The position numbers and the translations under genes are program-made. Positions 18,831-20,673 of a stretch of 20,673 nucleotides of DNA are shown here, piece by piece. How positions within the stretch are numbered: position 1 is the stretch's first letter; each line of letters begins with the position of its first letter. The DNA lies in contig CAZSFR010000014.1 in assembly GCA_964606295.1 (NCBI GenBank), forward strand, positions 1 through 20,673, given 5' to 3'. Below the pieces are notes generated by a model, which worked only from the letters and a program-made list of their open reading frames with translations, was not told the origin of the DNA and made no database searches. Source of the stretch: JAGOPB01 sp964606295. GTDB lineage: Bacteria; Patescibacteriota; Minisyncoccia; Phycocordibacterales; UBA9973.

Positions 18831-20135
18831 TTATGAACGGGATTCTACTTTCGATTCCTCGTAGTCTTCATCATCTTCTTTTTTTACTGGCTCGTCAATC
18901 TCTACAAGAGGTGTTTGTGCTTCTTCATCGGATACTTCTTCTTTTGCTTCCAAAGAGCTGTCGATAGGAGCTTCTTCTTTTGCTTGAACAGGCCTACCCA
19001 CGTCTTCAGGAATTATTTCACTTCCGTCTGCGGAGACGCCCTTGATGTCGATTTTCCATCCAGTCAATTTCGCAGCGAGGCGAACATTTTGACCGCCTTT
19101 ACCGATAGCGAGAGATAATTCGTCCTCCTTCACGTCGACATGTGCCTCGTGTGTTTCTTCATCAACTGTCACTTTAAGTGCGTGAGCAGGGGAGAGTGCA
19201 TTTGAGACAAATGTTGCGAAGTCTTCGTTCCAAGGGATGATATCGATTTTTTCTGTGCCGAGTTCGCTCATCACTGTTGCAACACGGATACCTTTTTGTC
19301 CGACACATGAACCAACGGGGTCGACGTTTGGATCGTTCGACATAACTGCGATCTTGCTACGAGCACCAGCTTCACGTGCAATCGCTCGGATTTCGACGAC
19401 GCCACTTGCCACTTCAGGTGCTTCAATGGCGAAAAGAGATTCAATAAATTTTGGATGAGTGCGAGAGAGTTTGAGTGTGATGCCACGAATCCCGTCTTCA
19501 ACGGAGTAGAGATATGCGCGGATACGCTCTCCGCGACGGTAACGCTCTCCGGGAATCTGTTCGTCGAATGTGATGATACCTGTTGCACGAGAGAGATCGA
19601 CGATGACATTGCCACGCTCGACTTTCTGTACGAAACCAGAAACGATATCGCCTTCATGACCTCCATATTCGTCCATAATAGAATCACGCTCTGCTTCACG
19701 GATTTTCTGAATGATCACTTGCTTTGCCGTCTGCGCTGCGATGCGTCCGAAATCTGTTTTTTCTTCAAGAGGGAAAACTATTTCTTCTTCAAGCGCTGCA
19801 TCCTTCTTTATTTTTTGCGCGTCAGAGATGAAGATGTGGTGTTCTTCGTTGTAGCGAACACGCGTATCGGCTGAATCGATTTCTGTATCTTCTTCCTCGC
19901 CTTCTTTTGGTACACGAACTGTTGCTTCGTCGACGACCATTTTGATTTGCTCGAATGTCGTCAGTCCAGTCTCGAGGTCGAGACGCGCACGTATGATTTG
20001 TCCTCGTTTACCGTATTCTTTCTTGTACGCAGCAGCGAGTGACTGCTCGATAGCGTCTATTATTTTTTCTTTTGGAATTCGTCGCTCTTCTTCTAATTGT
20101 GAAAGTGCTGATTTTAATACTTTTAGGTCTAACAT
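18831..20135 (-). CDS. nusA: Transcription termination/antitermination factor NusA
   Basis: This 434-aa protein binds RNA polymerase and nascent RNA and modulates pausing and termination. The N-terminal domain (1-125) includes IIDAIEQSLAAAYKKEYG. The S1 domain is at about 158-215 (GHEGDIVSGFVQKVERGNVI). KH1 has DPVGSCVGQKGIRV (272-285), and KH2 has the GKGGQNVRLAAK loop (345-356). The acidic tail after 385 (EEAPIDSSLEAKEEVSDEEA) is disordered and replaces the C-terminal acidic repeats of E. coli NusA. The first codon ATG 20135 gives the usual MLDLKVLKSALSQLEEER start. It is alone on its strand here; no rimP or infB gene lies within 500 bases of it in this window. Confidence 0.96.
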   Translation of the reverse strand: MLDLKVLKSALSQLEEERRIPKEKIIDAIEQSLAAAYKKEYGKRGQIIRARLDLETGLTTFEQIKMVVDEATVRVPKEGEEEDTEIDSADTRVRYNEEHHIFISDAQKIKKDAALEEEIVFPLEEKTDFGRIAAQTAKQVIIQKIREAERDSIMDEYGGHEGDIVSGFVQKVERGNVIVDLSRATGIITFDEQIPGERYRRGERIRAYLYSVEDGIRGITLKLSRTHPKFIESLFAIEAPEVASGVVEIRAIAREAGARSKIAVMSNDPNVDPVGSCVGQKGIRVATVMSELGTEKIDIIPWNEDFATFVSNALSPAHALKVTVDEETHEAHVDVKEDELSLAIGKGGQNVRLAAKLTGWKIDIKGVSADGSEIIPEDVGRPVQAKEEAPIDSSLEAKEEVSDEEAQTPLVEIDEPVKKEDDEDYEESKVESRS

Positions 20136-20530
20136 ATATTTATTTGATAGTTTGAGTTGTTCGTTAGTAGCAACTTCAAACTGGATTATTCAATTTTCTA
20201 ATAAAGATTATGTCTCAAGGCAAGCCTTCAACGGGAACACACTCTCCAAGCTCGCATGTTCCAGTCTTCGTGCAGACACCAAGACATTCTTTGTTCTCGG
20301 CACTTCATTCGGACACAATAGTCAGGGCATTCTTGTGTCTCTCATTCTGTTTGAGAATAAAGAAAGTCGGTTTTAGGCCGACTTTTGACACACGTATAGT
20401 AGCACAGCCGGACTAAACCTGTAAAGAGAGGAAAAAAAGAACCGCATTCAAGTTTTTCGAGACTTTTCACATCTTTGTTATCCACATAATGATATTTCTT
20501 TGTATTTTCGTGATACAATGATATGTATCT
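20136..20530. other. Intergenic region with a possible Cys-rich gene relic
   Basis: No intact gene is seen. On the minus strand, 20215-20340 reads ECPDYCVRMKCREQ in one frame and then NKECLGVCTKTGTCELGECV in the next, ending at TGA. This would be eight Cys with regular spacing if a one-base shift near 20300 were repaired. No start codon is found. AAAGTCGG/CCGACTTT (20363-20385) is a hairpin that could terminate transcription in either direction. TGATACAAT (20511-20519) is an extended -10 for the gene at 20531. Confidence 0.4.
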
Positions 20531-20673
20531 ATGGAACCTACATTGATTATGCCAAACGCAAATGGTGCAACTAAGGACGGTGCACCCAAGCCCCCTCGTC
20601 ACAAATTGTTCAGTGGACGTATCATCTGGGGTGTACTCGCTTTGACAGTAATTGCTTTTTTGATTATTTATTT
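20531..20673 (+). CDS. N-terminus of a membrane protein (cut by window end)
   Basis: The first 47 residues are visible. A polar Pro/Lys-rich cytoplasmic segment (MEPTLIMPNANGATKDGAPK, then PPRHKLFSGR) is followed by a membrane helix from residue 31 (IIWGVLALTVIAFLIIY). The positive residues before the helix suggest an N-in anchor. An SPFH/prohibitin-like or other bitopic protein is possible, but the visible part cannot decide. The promoter TGATACAAT lies 11 bases before ATG 20531, leaving only a few bases of leader. Confidence 0.6.
   Translation, partial: MEPTLIMPNANGATKDGAPKPPRHKLFSGRIIWGVLALTVIAFLIIY

Noticed and set aside
20210..20416. 68-codon plus frame MSQGKPSTGTHSP
   Set aside because: It includes the hairpin 20363-20385 and shows no domain. 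The antisense Cys pattern is the more plausible coding trace.

Overview
The window most resembles a chromosomal scaffold piece from a Patescibacteria/CPR bacterium, probably a parcubacterial lineage. This is an inference. It rests on a trigger factor without its PPIase domain, ribosome binding sites that are absent or unrecognisable in front of nearly all genes, extended -10 promoters close to start codons, many short single-membrane-helix proteins without known relatives, and a family II pyrophosphatase. TAA, TAG and TGA all appear to act as stops and Trp is encoded by TGG, so the standard bacterial code fits. A run of exactly 100 N at 1913-2012 is an assembly gap.

Region 1 (1 to about 7600) is an accessory island unlike the rest. 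It has a string of small ORFs (84, 56, 52, 36, 79 and 36 codons) and then three long genes: a 418-aa Trp-rich unknown, a 386-aa leucine-rich-repeat protein and a 505-aa unknown with a C-terminal coiled coil. A decayed LRR N-terminus (2992-3114) shows that this gene type was duplicated. Three features set the island apart. First, a degenerate element occurs five times (919, 1659, 2775, 4541, 7521): a hairpin, then a TTATTCAG-like box, then an ATTGATNGG-like box. Second, most starts have a hairpin just upstream of, or covering, the ATG. Third, short perfect inverted repeats are packed through both coding and non-coding sequence. I read this as a cassette-like array with RNA-structure-based control, apparently undescribed, of unknown function.

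Region 2 (7617-10130) holds a RelE-type toxin gene that appears frameshifted, its small antitoxin partner, a structured RNA or leader with alternative pairings (8154-8326), and a four-gene operon of unknowns (8353-10101). A 31-bp exact repeat ties the structured leader to the coding end of the 52-aa gene in that operon. Two operon genes share a near-identical, apparently leaderless promoter.

Region 3 (10152-20673) is ordinary core genome. It contains an HU-family protein, an HTH plus helix-hairpin-like protein, ribonuclease Y, two related membrane-anchored unknowns, ClpP, a shortened trigger factor, a small membrane protein, a Ser/Asp-rich secreted protein, a Mn-dependent pyrophosphatase, NusA and the start of a membrane protein. 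Intrinsic terminators, several shared by convergent genes, separate most units. RNase Y, ClpP, trigger factor and NusA cover RNA decay, proteolysis, nascent-chain folding and transcription elongation.
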